Below the pieces are notes generated by a model that was given only the letters and a program-made list of their open reading frames with translations, was not told the origin of the DNA and searched no databases. Below are positions 7,702 to 15,596 of a DNA stretch of 25,051 bases, in pieces. The translations under genes were made by a program, and so were the position numbers. Source of the stretch: CAYXPG01 sp964564845 (GTDB lineage Bacteria; Planctomycetota; Phycisphaerae; Sedimentisphaerales; Anaerobacaceae); NCBI GenBank assembly GCA_964564845.1, contig CAZMCN010000014.1, positions 1 through 25,051 on the forward strand, written 5' to 3'. Each line of letters starts with the position of its first letter. The first letter of the stretch is position 1.

Positions 7702-9567
7702 ATGTTCAAAAAAACATCTGCGATATTGTTAGCAGTCTGCGTTTTAGTAATCAGCGGTTTTCTTTTTGGCCAAAACGCAAAGGGGCAAAGCTCGCCCCCT
7801 GCCGGTGTAATTGAAACTGATATTGTTAGCGTATCGGTTGAGCAGCAATACGAATCGGTTCGGCCGAGGAGCCTGTCTGCTCTGGCGGTCCATTTTGAAT
7901 TGAAAAATGATTGGCACTTTTACGCATCGGCAGAAACCCCGCCCGGGGGATTGAATCTTAAGGTTACAGCGGCCGCCAAAAACCACATAATCTTTTCCGA
8001 GCCGATATTTCCTCAGTCGCACATATTTGTTGATAAATTTTCAAACGAGAAAATCGAGGTGTTCAGTAGCAAGTTCACAGTGTTTTTGCCTTTTAGTGTT
8101 GCTGACGTTGATTTGAAACCCGCCGAAAGTATCAGTGTCGCTGTAACAATCGGTATCGATGGAGCGTTATGCTCAAGTGCGGCCTGTCGGTTTCCGAAAT
8201 ACCCCGGTTTAGAAACAGTAATCAAAATCGACGCCGGCGCAGCGATGAGCACACCTAAATTTGCTTTGCCGGATTTAACAGAGAAGGCACCAAAAAGCGA
8301 AACAGTACTGGCAAGTCAATGGGCGGATTATTCGGTCTGGTTTGCTTTGCTGCTGGCATTTTTGGCGGGTGTGATACTTAATATTATGCCGTGTGTTTTG
8401 CCGGTGATACCGTTGAAGGTTCTGAGCATATTCGAGCAGGCCAAAGAAAGTAAGTCACGGTGCATCGCAATGGGGCTTTCGTTTTGTCTTGGGATACTTT
8501 TGTTTTTTGCAATCCTTGCGATTTTAAATATCATCCTTCGTCTCGGTTACGGAACGGTTTTCCAGTGGGGAGACCATTTCAGGCATCCGACTTTTATTAT
8601 AAGTATGTCCCTTTTGATGACGGTGCTGGCGTTGTTTATGTTCGGTCTCTTCACTATTGGCGTTCCTTCATCAATAGCATCTAAGGCAGGGGGCGGCAAA
8701 GGATATTCGGGCTCGGTTGGGATGGGCTTTTTAGCTGCGATTTTGAGCACACCCTGCAGCTTTGCGATATTGACGGCGGCTTTTGCGTGGGCACAGACAC
8801 AAAACCCGGCATTAGCTACTGCTGCTATAATGCTGATTGGTATAGGAATGGCCGCACCGTATGCGATACTTACATCAATGCCGTCACTTCTGAAGTATCT
8901 GCCCAGGCCCGGAAGATGGATGGAGCTGTTTAAGCAGGCCATGGGATTTGTTCTTTTGATTGTGGCGGTCTGGCTTGTAACGGCGCTGCCTCAGATACGC
9001 TGGATGAGCGTGTTATACTTTGCTGTGATACTGGCATTTTGCGTCTGGATGTGGGGCGGATGGGTTACTTTCAATACGCCGAAAGCTCGCAAATGGGTTA
9101 TAAGAGTTATTGCAGTCGTTCTTGCGGTGAGTGCAGGTCTCTGGCTGCTGCCGGGACCCAGGGCAAAAACAATTGAGTGGCAGGATTATGATGCAGCCTT
9201 GATTGAGCGGGCGGCGAAAGAGCAAAGACCTGTTTTAATTGAATTTATGGCGGATTGGTGTCTGACGTGCAAGGCGGTGGAAAAAACGGTATATGCGAGA
9301 CAAAGCATTGCCAAGTTAATACAGCGTAAGGGGGTTTTGGCCATAAAGGCCGATACCACCCTAAAAAATCATCCTGCGACGCTGGCCTTGAAGAATAAAT
9401 ATGATGAGCCGGCTGTGCCTGTGAGTATATTGCTTATACCGGGCCGAGAAGAGCCGGTAAAACTGCACGGGTTTGTGATAGGCGCAAAGCTGGAGGAGCT
9501 TTTGAAAGGATTGCCGGAGAAGGAGCTGAATATTAATGGCAGCAAAGAAGAAAAGAATAAAGGTTGA
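7702..9567 (+). CDS. dsbD: Thiol:disulfide interchange protein DsbD
   Basis: Membrane protein that moves reducing equivalents from cytoplasmic thioredoxin to periplasmic thiols; 621 residues with the full three-domain layout. After a signal peptide, the N-terminal alpha domain carries Cys157 and Cys162 (ALCSSAACRFP). The transmembrane beta domain spans about 210-485 and has its two redox cysteines in MPCVLPVIP (Cys231) and STPCSFAI (Cys352). The C-terminal thioredoxin-like gamma domain has WCLTC (Cys520, Cys523) and a cis-proline loop (EPAVPVS). All six expected cysteines are present, so the cascade should be intact. The gene starts 30 bases after ftsH and its end overlaps the start of the endonuclease III gene by 32 bases in another frame. 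Likely roles are cytochrome c maturation or disulfide isomerisation. Confidence 0.92.
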   Translation: MFKKTSAILLAVCVLVISGFLFGQNAKGQSSPPAGVIETDIVSVSVEQQYESVRPRSLSALAVHFELKNDWHFYASAETPPGGLNLKVTAAAKNHIIFSEPIFPQSHIFVDKFSNEKIEVFSSKFTVFLPFSVADVDLKPAESISVAVTIGIDGALCSSAACRFPKYPGLETVIKIDAGAAMSTPKFALPDLTEKAPKSETVLASQWADYSVWFALLLAFLAGVILNIMPCVLPVIPLKVLSIFEQAKESKSRCIAMGLSFCLGILLFFAILAILNIILRLGYGTVFQWGDHFRHPTFIISMSLLMTVLALFMFGLFTIGVPSSIASKAGGGKGYSGSVGMGFLAAILSTPCSFAILTAAFAWAQTQNPALATAAIMLIGIGMAAPYAILTSMPSLLKYLPRPGRWMELFKQAMGFVLLIVAVWLVTALPQIRWMSVLYFAVILAFCVWMWGGWVTFNTPKARKWVIRVIAVVLAVSAGLWLLPGPRAKTIEWQDYDAALIERAAKEQRPVLIEFMADWCLTCKAVEKTVYARQSIAKLIQRKGVLAIKADTTLKNHPATLALKNKYDEPAVPVSILLIPGREEPVKLHGFVIGAKLEELLKGLPEKELNINGSKEEKNKG

Positions 9568-10213
9568 AAAAGAAGATGCTGCCCGGCGGGTGGGTAAAAT
9601 TTGGCCGATATTGAATGAAACATACCCGCGGGCAAGGACCGCACTAAAATTTACAAATCCACTGGAACTTTTAATCGCCACAATTTTGTCGGCCCAATGC
9701 ACAGATGTCCGGGTCAATATGGTGACAAAAGTTGTATTCAAAAAATACAGGTCGGCCCGTGGCTGGGCAAAAGCTGACGTAAAAGAAATCGAGTCGGACA
9801 TCAAAAGTACCGGTTTTTACCACAACAAAGCAATCAATATAAAGAGCTGCTGCACAAAGATAATGGAGCGGTTCGGCGGGGAAGTGCCCGATAAAATCGA
9901 GGAGCTTGTTGCCCTGCCGGGCGTAGGCAGAAAAACCGCAAATGTTGTGCTGGGCAATGCCTTCGGCAAACCGGCGATAGCCTGCGATACACACGTGATT
10001 CGGCTGTCGAGGCGATTAGGACTTTCCGAAAACAGTGACGCCGTAAAGTTGGAACTTGATTTGGCCGAAATAATACCGAAAAGAAACTGGACAACGTTCA
10101 GTCATCTGCTGATTTTTCACGGTCGAAACGTCTGCAAGGCACGTAAGCCCGATTGTAACAACTGCCCGATTTCAAGATACTGCCCCGCTGCAAACAATCC
10201 GGATTTATGGTAA
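9536..10213 (+). CDS. nth: Endonuclease III (DNA glycosylase/AP lyase)
   Basis: Base-excision repair enzyme that removes oxidised pyrimidines and cleaves the abasic site; 225 residues. The helix-hairpin-helix is LPGVGRKTANVVL (128-140) with catalytic Lys133, and catalytic Asp151 lies in CDTHVIRLSRRLGL. The C-terminal [4Fe-4S] loop has the exact family spacing C-x6-C-x2-C-x5-C (Cys200, 207, 210, 216). I chose the ATG at 9536 because AGGAG stands ten bases upstream, inside the end of dsbD; this gives a 32-base overlap. The lysine-rich leader MAAKKKRIKVEKED is longer than in E. coli Nth. Co-transcription with dsbD is likely; a functional tie is not evident. Confidence 0.95.
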   Translation: MAAKKKRIKVEKEDAARRVGKIWPILNETYPRARTALKFTNPLELLIATILSAQCTDVRVNMVTKVVFKKYRSARGWAKADVKEIESDIKSTGFYHNKAINIKSCCTKIMERFGGEVPDKIEELVALPGVGRKTANVVLGNAFGKPAIACDTHVIRLSRRLGLSENSDAVKLELDLAEIIPKRNWTTFSHLLIFHGRNVCKARKPDCNNCPISRYCPAANNPDLW

Positions 10214-10285
10214 AATCCGCATCGTATGAAACGAAAATTGTAATACGAACAGAAGATGTAAGATTCAAAATAGAGAGAGTTTGTT

Positions 10286-10975
10286 ATGATAGAGTTCATT
10301 GACAGTCCCGTAAAAGACATCTGGCGGATATTCAGAGTAATGGCTGAGTTCGTGGAGGGATTTGACGAGCTTGGTGCGATAGGGCCTGCGGTTTCAATTT
10401 TTGGCTCATCAAGAGCGTCTCCGGATGAGCCATATTACAAAATCGCACAGGAAACCGCCTCGGAGCTGAGCAAAGCGGGCTTTGCCGTGATAACCGGCGG
10501 CGGAAGCGGAATTATGGAGGCTGCAAATAAAGGTGCAGCGGAAGCAGGCGGCAAAAGCATCGGGCTTAACATAGAGCTGCCGATGGAACAAATACCAAAC
10601 GAATACCAGAATTTGTCACTGCACTTTCGGTATTTCTTCTGCCGGAAGGTGATGTTCCTCAAATACGCCCACGGCTTTATAGTTTTCCCGGGCGGCTACG
10701 GAACTATGGATGAGTTCTTCGAGTCGCTGGTATTGATTCAGACCTTAAAGCAGGCATCTTTCCCCGTAATCCTGATGGTCAGCGAATACTGGGAAGGCTT
10801 TATCGACTGGATGAAGCAGACCGTTCTGGGTAAGCACAATTATATTTCACCGGAAGATTTGGATGTGTTCACGCTGGTAGATAAGCCGGAAGATGCGACA
10901 AAGATTATAGTGGACTTCAGAGAAGCACGCGGACGCAGCGGACTGGATTTGCCGTCGGGAATGAAGAAGACCTAA
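10286..10975 (+). CDS. LOG-family protein (TIGR00730-type nucleotide phosphoribohydrolase)
   Basis: Rossmann-like protein of the LOG (Lonely Guy) family, 229 residues. Members of the family cleave the N-glycosidic bond of nucleoside 5'-monophosphates, and some activate cytokinins. The signature PGGYGTMDE is at 135-143, the first nucleotide-binding strand SIFGSSR at 37-43, a GGGSGIMEAANKGA loop at 71-84, and the conserved Arg-Lys pair at 120-121. This is the longer type with an N-terminal helical lead-in. A GAGAG lies about ten bases before the ATG. It follows nth after a 72-base gap and converges with the radical SAM gene, with 31 bases between them. Substrate not determined; the Lys/AMP nucleosidase variants of this fold cannot be fully excluded. 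Confidence 0.88.
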   Translation: MIEFIDSPVKDIWRIFRVMAEFVEGFDELGAIGPAVSIFGSSRASPDEPYYKIAQETASELSKAGFAVITGGGSGIMEAANKGAAEAGGKSIGLNIELPMEQIPNEYQNLSLHFRYFFCRKVMFLKYAHGFIVFPGGYGTMDEFFESLVLIQTLKQASFPVILMVSEYWEGFIDWMKQTVLGKHNYISPEDLDVFTLVDKPEDATKIIVDFREARGRSGLDLPSGMKKT

Positions 10976-11006
10976 AATCAAAACTAATGATTCGGATTAC
11001 ATTTTT

Positions 11007-12803
11007 TCACTTTTCGCTTTTTTTCATCGCCTTAACCAGGCAGTTCAGCAGATATTTTTTGGCCGGGCCGCCGAGATGCTCCCAGGGCAGAATTTCATCG
11101 TGGCTAAATTGCCTCCCGGCGGTATCTTCAATTGCCATTGCGAACTTCTCAAAGCTCTTCTGCCAAAGGTCATAATCGAAACACTCGTTCCACAAATCGA
11201 ACTTTGCGCCGCTGCGCCAGGCCGACTCAATAACATCGCCCAGACGTCTGTCGCCTCTGCCTATTGCTGATTCCAGAACACTTCGGCCTATATCGTGAAA
11301 CTTAAAGTGCAGAAATTTTGCACTAAGCCTTCTCTTCTCATCGAGTATCAACCGTTCTGCGCGCTCGAAATAGGATTTGTCCCTTTGGCCGAGCCAACCA
11401 AACGGAGTATGCGGCTTGGGGACAAGCCAGCTTACGGCGATATTGATTTGCCCCGTTCCGCCGTCAACTTTTTTACGAAGTTTTGCCAACTGGAACGCCA
11501 GAGCGGCAATTTGCTTTATATCCTTTTCGGTCTCGCCGGGCAATCCGACTATAAAATACAATTTTAATTTTTGCCATCCGGCCTGATACGCCGACTCTAC
11601 AGCCGCAAATAAATCCTCATTTCTGAGCGGCTTATTGGTAATCCGTCTCAATCTTTCGCTGCCTGTCTCAACTGCAATTGTTAAACCGCCTTTTCTAACC
11701 GGCGTTGCTAAATCAGGAATCAGTTTCAACTGCCGGTCCACACGGAGACTCGGCAGTGACAGGCTGACATACTTGTCCTTGAAATATTTGTGCATCTGCG
11801 AGAGCAGTTCTTCAAGATTCGGATAATCGGCGGTTGATAAACTAAGCAGACTGACCGTGTCGAAGCCGGTCGCCTTGTAAGAGGCCTTTGCAATATTCAT
11901 AATCTTTTCAATGCTGCGGTAACGAACGGGTCTTCTGCAAAAACTCGCCTGGCAAAAAAAGCATCGCCTGGGGCAGCCCCGCATAATCTCAACACTGACA
12001 CGCTCGTGGACAGTTTGTACAAACGGCACTATCGGACGAAGAGGGGCAGGGGCGTTTCCAAAATCTTTTACAACGGCGTTTTTGACTCTCCCTGGCAAAT
12101 CAGGCAGGGTCGGCTCCAGACTTTTTATTTTCGACCCGTTATATTCAAACCTGTAAAAAGCAGGTACATAGGCCCAGTCGAATCGTTTAGCGATTTCGAG
12201 CAGAATCTCTTTTTTCGAAGTGCCGGCTTTTTTGCCGGCCTTTGCCAGGCCGGCCAGCTCGACAACCGCTTCTTCGCCTTCGCCGAGTAAAAACAGGTCA
12301 AAGAAATCCGCCACCGGTTCGCAGCAATTTGCCATACCGCCGCCGCCGATTATCAATGGGTCGTCTTCGGCCCTCAAAGAGCTGCGGACATTCATACCGC
12401 CCAGGTCAAGCATATTGAGCACATTCGTATAACAAAGCTCGTTCGTTAAACTGAATCCCACAATATCAAAGCTCTTGAGAGCCGCCTTTGACTCCAGAGA
12501 AAAAAGCGGGATTTCTTTTTGACGCATTATCTGTTCGGCATCAAGCCAGGGCGCAAAGATGCGCTCGGCGGCGACACCATCGATTCGGTTATTAAGTATA
12601 TCGTAAATAATCGCAAGGCCGGTATTGCTCATCGCCACTTCATAAATATCCGGAAAGCACAACGCCACCGTCAAATCGCACTGCGACAGGTCCTTTTTGA
12701 TTTGATTTATCTCGCCGCCGATATATCTGGCCGGCCTGCGAACATACGGCAAAAAGTCCCGTTCAACCCGCTCGGACAATATTGTTATTTCCTTTTTACG
12801 CAT
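11007..12803 (-). CDS. B12-binding-type radical SAM protein, TIGR03960-like
   Basis: Radical SAM protein of 598 residues, not biochemically assigned. An N-terminal B12-binding-like Rossmann region (about 40-180, with VALCFPDIYEVAMSNTGL and IIGGGGMANCCEPVADFFD) is followed by the radical SAM core with Cys277, Cys281 and Cys284 in RGCPRRCFFCQ (C-x3-C-x2-C), the GGxGxP-like VGLPGETEKD segment near 425, and a C-terminal extension. The layout fits the TIGR03960 family, which in many genomes is found near ribonuclease G or a DUF2344 protein; neither is seen here. It is divergent from apbE. Its ATG is only six bases past a TATAAT, so it may be leaderless. Confidence 0.85.
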   Translation of the reverse strand: MRKKEITILSERVERDFLPYVRRPARYIGGEINQIKKDLSQCDLTVALCFPDIYEVAMSNTGLAIIYDILNNRIDGVAAERIFAPWLDAEQIMRQKEIPLFSLESKAALKSFDIVGFSLTNELCYTNVLNMLDLGGMNVRSSLRAEDDPLIIGGGGMANCCEPVADFFDLFLLGEGEEAVVELAGLAKAGKKAGTSKKEILLEIAKRFDWAYVPAFYRFEYNGSKIKSLEPTLPDLPGRVKNAVVKDFGNAPAPLRPIVPFVQTVHERVSVEIMRGCPRRCFFCQASFCRRPVRYRSIEKIMNIAKASYKATGFDTVSLLSLSTADYPNLEELLSQMHKYFKDKYVSLSLPSLRVDRQLKLIPDLATPVRKGGLTIAVETGSERLRRITNKPLRNEDLFAAVESAYQAGWQKLKLYFIVGLPGETEKDIKQIAALAFQLAKLRKKVDGGTGQINIAVSWLVPKPHTPFGWLGQRDKSYFERAERLILDEKRRLSAKFLHFKFHDIGRSVLESAIGRGDRRLGDVIESAWRSGAKFDLWNECFDYDLWQKSFEKFAMAIEDTAGRQFSHDEILPWEHLGGPAKKYLLNCLVKAMKKSEK

Positions 12804-12809
12804 AGCAGC

Positions 12810-12815
12810 ATTATA
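12810..12815 (-). promoter_or_regulatory. -10 element giving a possibly leaderless radical SAM transcript
   Basis: A perfect TATAAT on the minus strand ends six bases before the ATG of the radical SAM gene, so initiation at the usual distance would begin at or next to the start codon. The -35 position 17 bases upstream (GTTCAA) is a poor match. Confidence 0.4.
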
Positions 12816-12832
12816 CCTTATAAAAAGAATTA

Positions 12833-12861
12833 TTGAACGTTGGCATCAGAGAAACTAAAAT
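12833..12861 (+). promoter_or_regulatory. Promoter candidate for apbE
   Basis: TTGAAC at 12833-12838 and TAAAAT at 12856-12861 are spaced by 17 bases, and initiation near 12868 leaves a leader of about 28 bases with GAAAGG before the ATG. Its -35 overlaps the -35 position of the divergent radical SAM promoter. Confidence 0.4.
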
Positions 12862-12895
12862 CAGTTTTCTAAAAATGTGCGCCGAAAGGTTAATT

Positions 12896-13960
12896 ATGAA
12901 TAAAAAACACCGGATTGCGATTGGAATTTTTGTCGGGCTTTGCCTGATTGCGGCGTTGTATTTTTCCATCGCCGCACAAAAAAAATCATTCCACTCGAAA
13001 GAGCTGATTTATAAAGACAGCTCGATGCGTCTTGTTATGGGGACATTTGCCCATATCACTGCCGTTGCGCCGGATTCAAATACGGCTGATAAATGTATCG
13101 AGACGGCTTTTGAGAAGATTGGCGAGATTGAGGAGCTTGCCAGCTTTCACAGCAACAGCTCGCAAATAGCTTATGTAAATCGCAGCGCCTATGAAGCACC
13201 TGTCAAGGTAAGCGAATCGATTTTTGAGGTTCTGCAAAAAGCCGTGGAGTTCAGCGAACTCAGCGAAGGTGCATTCGATATCACGGTCGGGCCGTTAGTG
13301 GAGCTTTGGCGTCTCAGCCAGGAGGCTAATTCGGTCCCGAGTGATAATGAGTTAGCTGACGCCCGCTCCAGGGTCGGCTACACAAAACTTATACTCGATT
13401 CCAATGAAATGAGCGTCCAGTTTGCCGTTGAGGGGATGAAACTGGATTTGGGCGGGATAGCAAAAGGATACGCTATCGATAAAGCAGTTGAGGCGATGCA
13501 GAACTGCGGAGCGGCAGGCGGAATGGTCGATATCGGCGGTGATATTAAGTGCTTCGGCACCGGGCCGAAAGGTCGAGAAAACTGGCAAATCGGACTCGAA
13601 GACCCGAAAAAGGCAGACGAGGGTATTGGCAGTGGTGAGTTATTGGCGGTACTGAAACTGACAAATATAGCCATTGCAACGAGCGGGGACTATCGGCGAT
13701 TTGCCCTTATAGAAGGCAAAAAGTACAGTCACATTATTGATACCAAAACCGGCTCCGGCAGTAATGAGTTGTCAAGTGTAACTGTTATTTCAAAGAATGC
13801 AACCGACGCTGATGCTCTGGCGACGGCGGTCAGCGTGATGGGGCCTGAAAAAGGCCTTGCCTTAATCGAGACGATTGCTGAAACCGAAGCGATTTTAATA
13901 TCGCCATCCCCGGAGTTTAATCTGATAAAAACCAGCGGTGCAGACGAATACATAAAGTAA
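12896..13960 (+). CDS. apbE: FAD:protein FMN transferase (ApbE)
   Basis: Attaches FMN from FAD covalently to threonine of exported flavoproteins; 354 residues. A single N-terminal membrane segment (about 6-26) would anchor it facing the periplasm. Family motifs: MGTFAHITAVAPD (48-60), FDITVGPLVELW (127-138), the flavin-binding LDLGGIAKGYAID (183-195), VDIGGDIKCFG (211-221), SGDYRRF (263-269), SHIIDTKTG (278-286) and the metal-site region DADALATAV (304-312). The ATG at 12896 has GAAAGG six bases upstream; an in-frame ATG 63 bases earlier lacks such a site and would bury the membrane segment. It lies tail to tail with rnfB, 11 bases apart. RnfG and RnfD are its likely substrates. Confidence 0.93.
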   Translation: MNKKHRIAIGIFVGLCLIAALYFSIAAQKKSFHSKELIYKDSSMRLVMGTFAHITAVAPDSNTADKCIETAFEKIGEIEELASFHSNSSQIAYVNRSAYEAPVKVSESIFEVLQKAVEFSELSEGAFDITVGPLVELWRLSQEANSVPSDNELADARSRVGYTKLILDSNEMSVQFAVEGMKLDLGGIAKGYAIDKAVEAMQNCGAAGGMVDIGGDIKCFGTGPKGRENWQIGLEDPKKADEGIGSGELLAVLKLTNIAIATSGDYRRFALIEGKKYSHIIDTKTGSGSNELSSVTVISKNATDADALATAVSVMGPEKGLALIETIAETEAILISPSPEFNLIKTSGADEYIK

Positions 13961-13971
13961 TCTGTTACTGT

Positions 13972-14844
13972 TCAGGCGCTTGGGGCTTTTTCGGCTGGCT
14001 GCTGGTCGGCCGGTGCCGTTTTGCCGCGATAAACAATTACTTTCGTCGGGCATTTGTCCACAGCGGTCTCGGTCTGTTCATCCGGTTTGTATCTTTCGTA
14101 ATCGACGCGGGCCAAATTATCTTCAACGCTGAACAAATCGGTTTGTTTGACGCACAGGCCGCAGCCGATACAGCCGACTTTGCACATCGAGCGGGTAACT
14201 TTGCCTGTCTCTTTACTGCTGCAGGCGACAATCATCATATTTTCCTGCGAGAACGGCACCATTTTTATCAGGTCCCGCGGGCAGGCATCCGAACACGCTC
14301 CACAGCCGGTACATTTAGTGTAATCAACAGTCGCCAGTCCATCAACAATATGCAGGGCGTCAAACTTGCACTCAGTTACACAATCACCATATCCCAGGCA
14401 GCCGAATTTGCAGGCCTGGACATTAGCCAATGCATTTGCAGCGGTGCAGGTTTCAATACCGCCGTATTGGGCGTAATAAGTCTTGTCGGCCGTATGTGCA
14501 CGGCAGCAAACAATCGGCCTTTTAGGAGCGCCTGAACCACTGATTTGCAGACTCAGTATCTGAGCGATTTTGGCGGCGGTTTCCGCACCCCCCGGCGCAC
14601 ATTTGCCGATTAAATCCGGCTCCTGTGCAACCGCTTTTGCGTATGATGCGCAGCCGGCAAAGCCGCAGGCGCCGCAGTCAACACCCGGCAGGGCCTGCCG
14701 GATTTGTTCCACTTTCGGGTCAACCTCGACCCTGAGCTTTTCACTTGCGATTAAAAGCGCCAAAGCAAATACACCGCCCAGACCTAACATTATAAGACCT
14801 GCCGGCCAGGCACTATTCCATATCTGATAAATATCAACTAACAT
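13972..14844 (-). CDS. rnfB: Rnf complex subunit RnfB (long form)
   Basis: Ferredoxin-facing iron-sulfur subunit of the ion-translocating ferredoxin:NAD+ oxidoreductase; 290 residues from the ATG at 14844. The preceding TTG could extend it by one residue, but GGAAAAG eight to ten bases upstream fits the ATG. One N-terminal membrane helix (about 13-33) is followed by the RnfB-type [4Fe-4S] motif with Cys57, 60, 65 and 82, then ferredoxin-like motifs (CKFGCLGYGDCVTEC, CTGCGACSDACP and CKVGCIGCGLCVKQ). It is longer than proteobacterial RnfB (about 190) and resembles the multi-cluster form of acetogens and Thermotoga. It is the last gene of the operon. The tail after about residue 270 is Ala/Pro/Glu-rich. 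Confidence 0.95.
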   Translation of the reverse strand: MLVDIYQIWNSAWPAGLIMLGLGGVFALALLIASEKLRVEVDPKVEQIRQALPGVDCGACGFAGCASYAKAVAQEPDLIGKCAPGGAETAAKIAQILSLQISGSGAPKRPIVCCRAHTADKTYYAQYGGIETCTAANALANVQACKFGCLGYGDCVTECKFDALHIVDGLATVDYTKCTGCGACSDACPRDLIKMVPFSQENMMIVACSSKETGKVTRSMCKVGCIGCGLCVKQTDLFSVEDNLARVDYERYKPDEQTETAVDKCPTKVIVYRGKTAPADQQPAEKAPSA

Positions 14845-14859
14845 CAATCTTTTCCGTAA

Positions 14860-14932
14860 ATGCGTTAATGCGTAGATGAGTAAAAGAGTAACTCGAATAA
14901 ACGCATCTACTCATCCACTCATTTAATCATTC
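14860..14932. repeat. Inverted octad array between rnfA and rnfB
   Basis: Four 8-base units on the plus strand (14860-14891; cores ATGCGT, ATGCGT, ATGAGT, AAGAGT, each plus two variable bases) are followed by a 9-base spacer and four units in opposite orientation (14901-14932; reverse-strand cores ATGCGT, ATGAGT, ATGAGT, ATGATT). The array fills the rnfA-rnfB gap and overlaps the last codons of rnfA. The two halves can pair as an imperfect hairpin. Confidence 0.75.
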
Positions 14933-15509
14933 CCACAAAGCCCATAAACGCTAAACTAAGCAGACCGGCGGTAATCAATGTAATCGGGGCGCCTTTGAGG
15001 CAATGTGGGACGTCGGCCAGATTCAGATTTTCACGGATGCCTGCCATTATGCAAATCGCCATCGTAAAACCAATGCCCGCACCAAAGCTAAGAACCACCG
15101 CTTCGAGCAGGTTGTCAATGCCCCAAAGATTAATAAAAAGACACAACCCCAAAATCGCACAGTTGGTTGTAATCAACGGCAGATATATCCCAAAGCTTTC
15201 ATAAAGGGCAGGGAAGAATTTGCGCAGATACATTTCAACCAACTGGACGGCGCCGGCAATAACAAGTATGAAGCAGACATATCGCGTTACCTCAAGACCC
15301 ATTTTCATCAAAATCCAATGGTCAATCATCCAGGTCAGTGTGCCGGACAGCGTTACAACAAATGTCACCGCCATGCCCATACCTAAGGCCATATCTATTC
15401 TGCCCGATACGCCAAGATAAGGACATATACCGAGAAACTTCGTGAAAACAAGGTTGTTGACAATAACGATGGATATAAAACCCATAAGCAGAATGTTAAG
15501 TGTATCCAT
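14919..15509 (-). CDS. rnfA: Rnf complex subunit RnfA
   Basis: Integral membrane subunit of Rnf, homologous to NqrE; 196 residues with six predicted membrane helices. Motifs include the near-N-terminal NNLVFTKFLGICPYLGVSG with the conserved cysteine of the membrane [2Fe-2S] site shared with RnfE, LPLITTNCAILG in the middle with its partner cysteine, and GAGIGFTMAICIMAGIREN. The start is the ATG at 15509. The whole region where a ribosome-binding site is expected is a heptad repeat, and the only SD-like word is a GGGA inside one unit. It follows rnfE after 87 bases, an unusually wide gap for this otherwise compact operon. Confidence 0.95.
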   Translation of the reverse strand: MDTLNILLMGFISIVIVNNLVFTKFLGICPYLGVSGRIDMALGMGMAVTFVVTLSGTLTWMIDHWILMKMGLEVTRYVCFILVIAGAVQLVEMYLRKFFPALYESFGIYLPLITTNCAILGLCLFINLWGIDNLLEAVVLSFGAGIGFTMAICIMAGIRENLNLADVPHCLKGAPITLITAGLLSLAFMGFVGMIK

Positions 15510-15510
15510 T

Positions 15511-15545
15511 ATTTCGTATCCCGTATTTCGTATCTCGTATTTCGT
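15511..15545 (-). repeat. Five-unit heptad tandem repeat at the rnfA start
   Basis: Five exact 7-base periods cover positions -2 to -36 of rnfA. On the plus strand the fixed part is CGTAT and the two variable bases are CC, TT, CT and TT, with a half unit at the edges. On the mRNA strand the units read ACG-two purines-AT. Unit four carries GGGA nine bases before the ATG. Confidence 0.85.
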
Positions 15546-15596
15546 TTTACAAGAGCACTTTGGATTTGTGTACTTGCACTTTTTGTGTTTTTCATT

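Noticed and set aside
14860..14932. Rho-independent terminator between rnfA and rnfB
   Set aside because: The potential stem is imperfect and AT-rich and is not followed by a T-run in the direction of transcription; a terminator here would also cut off rnfB.
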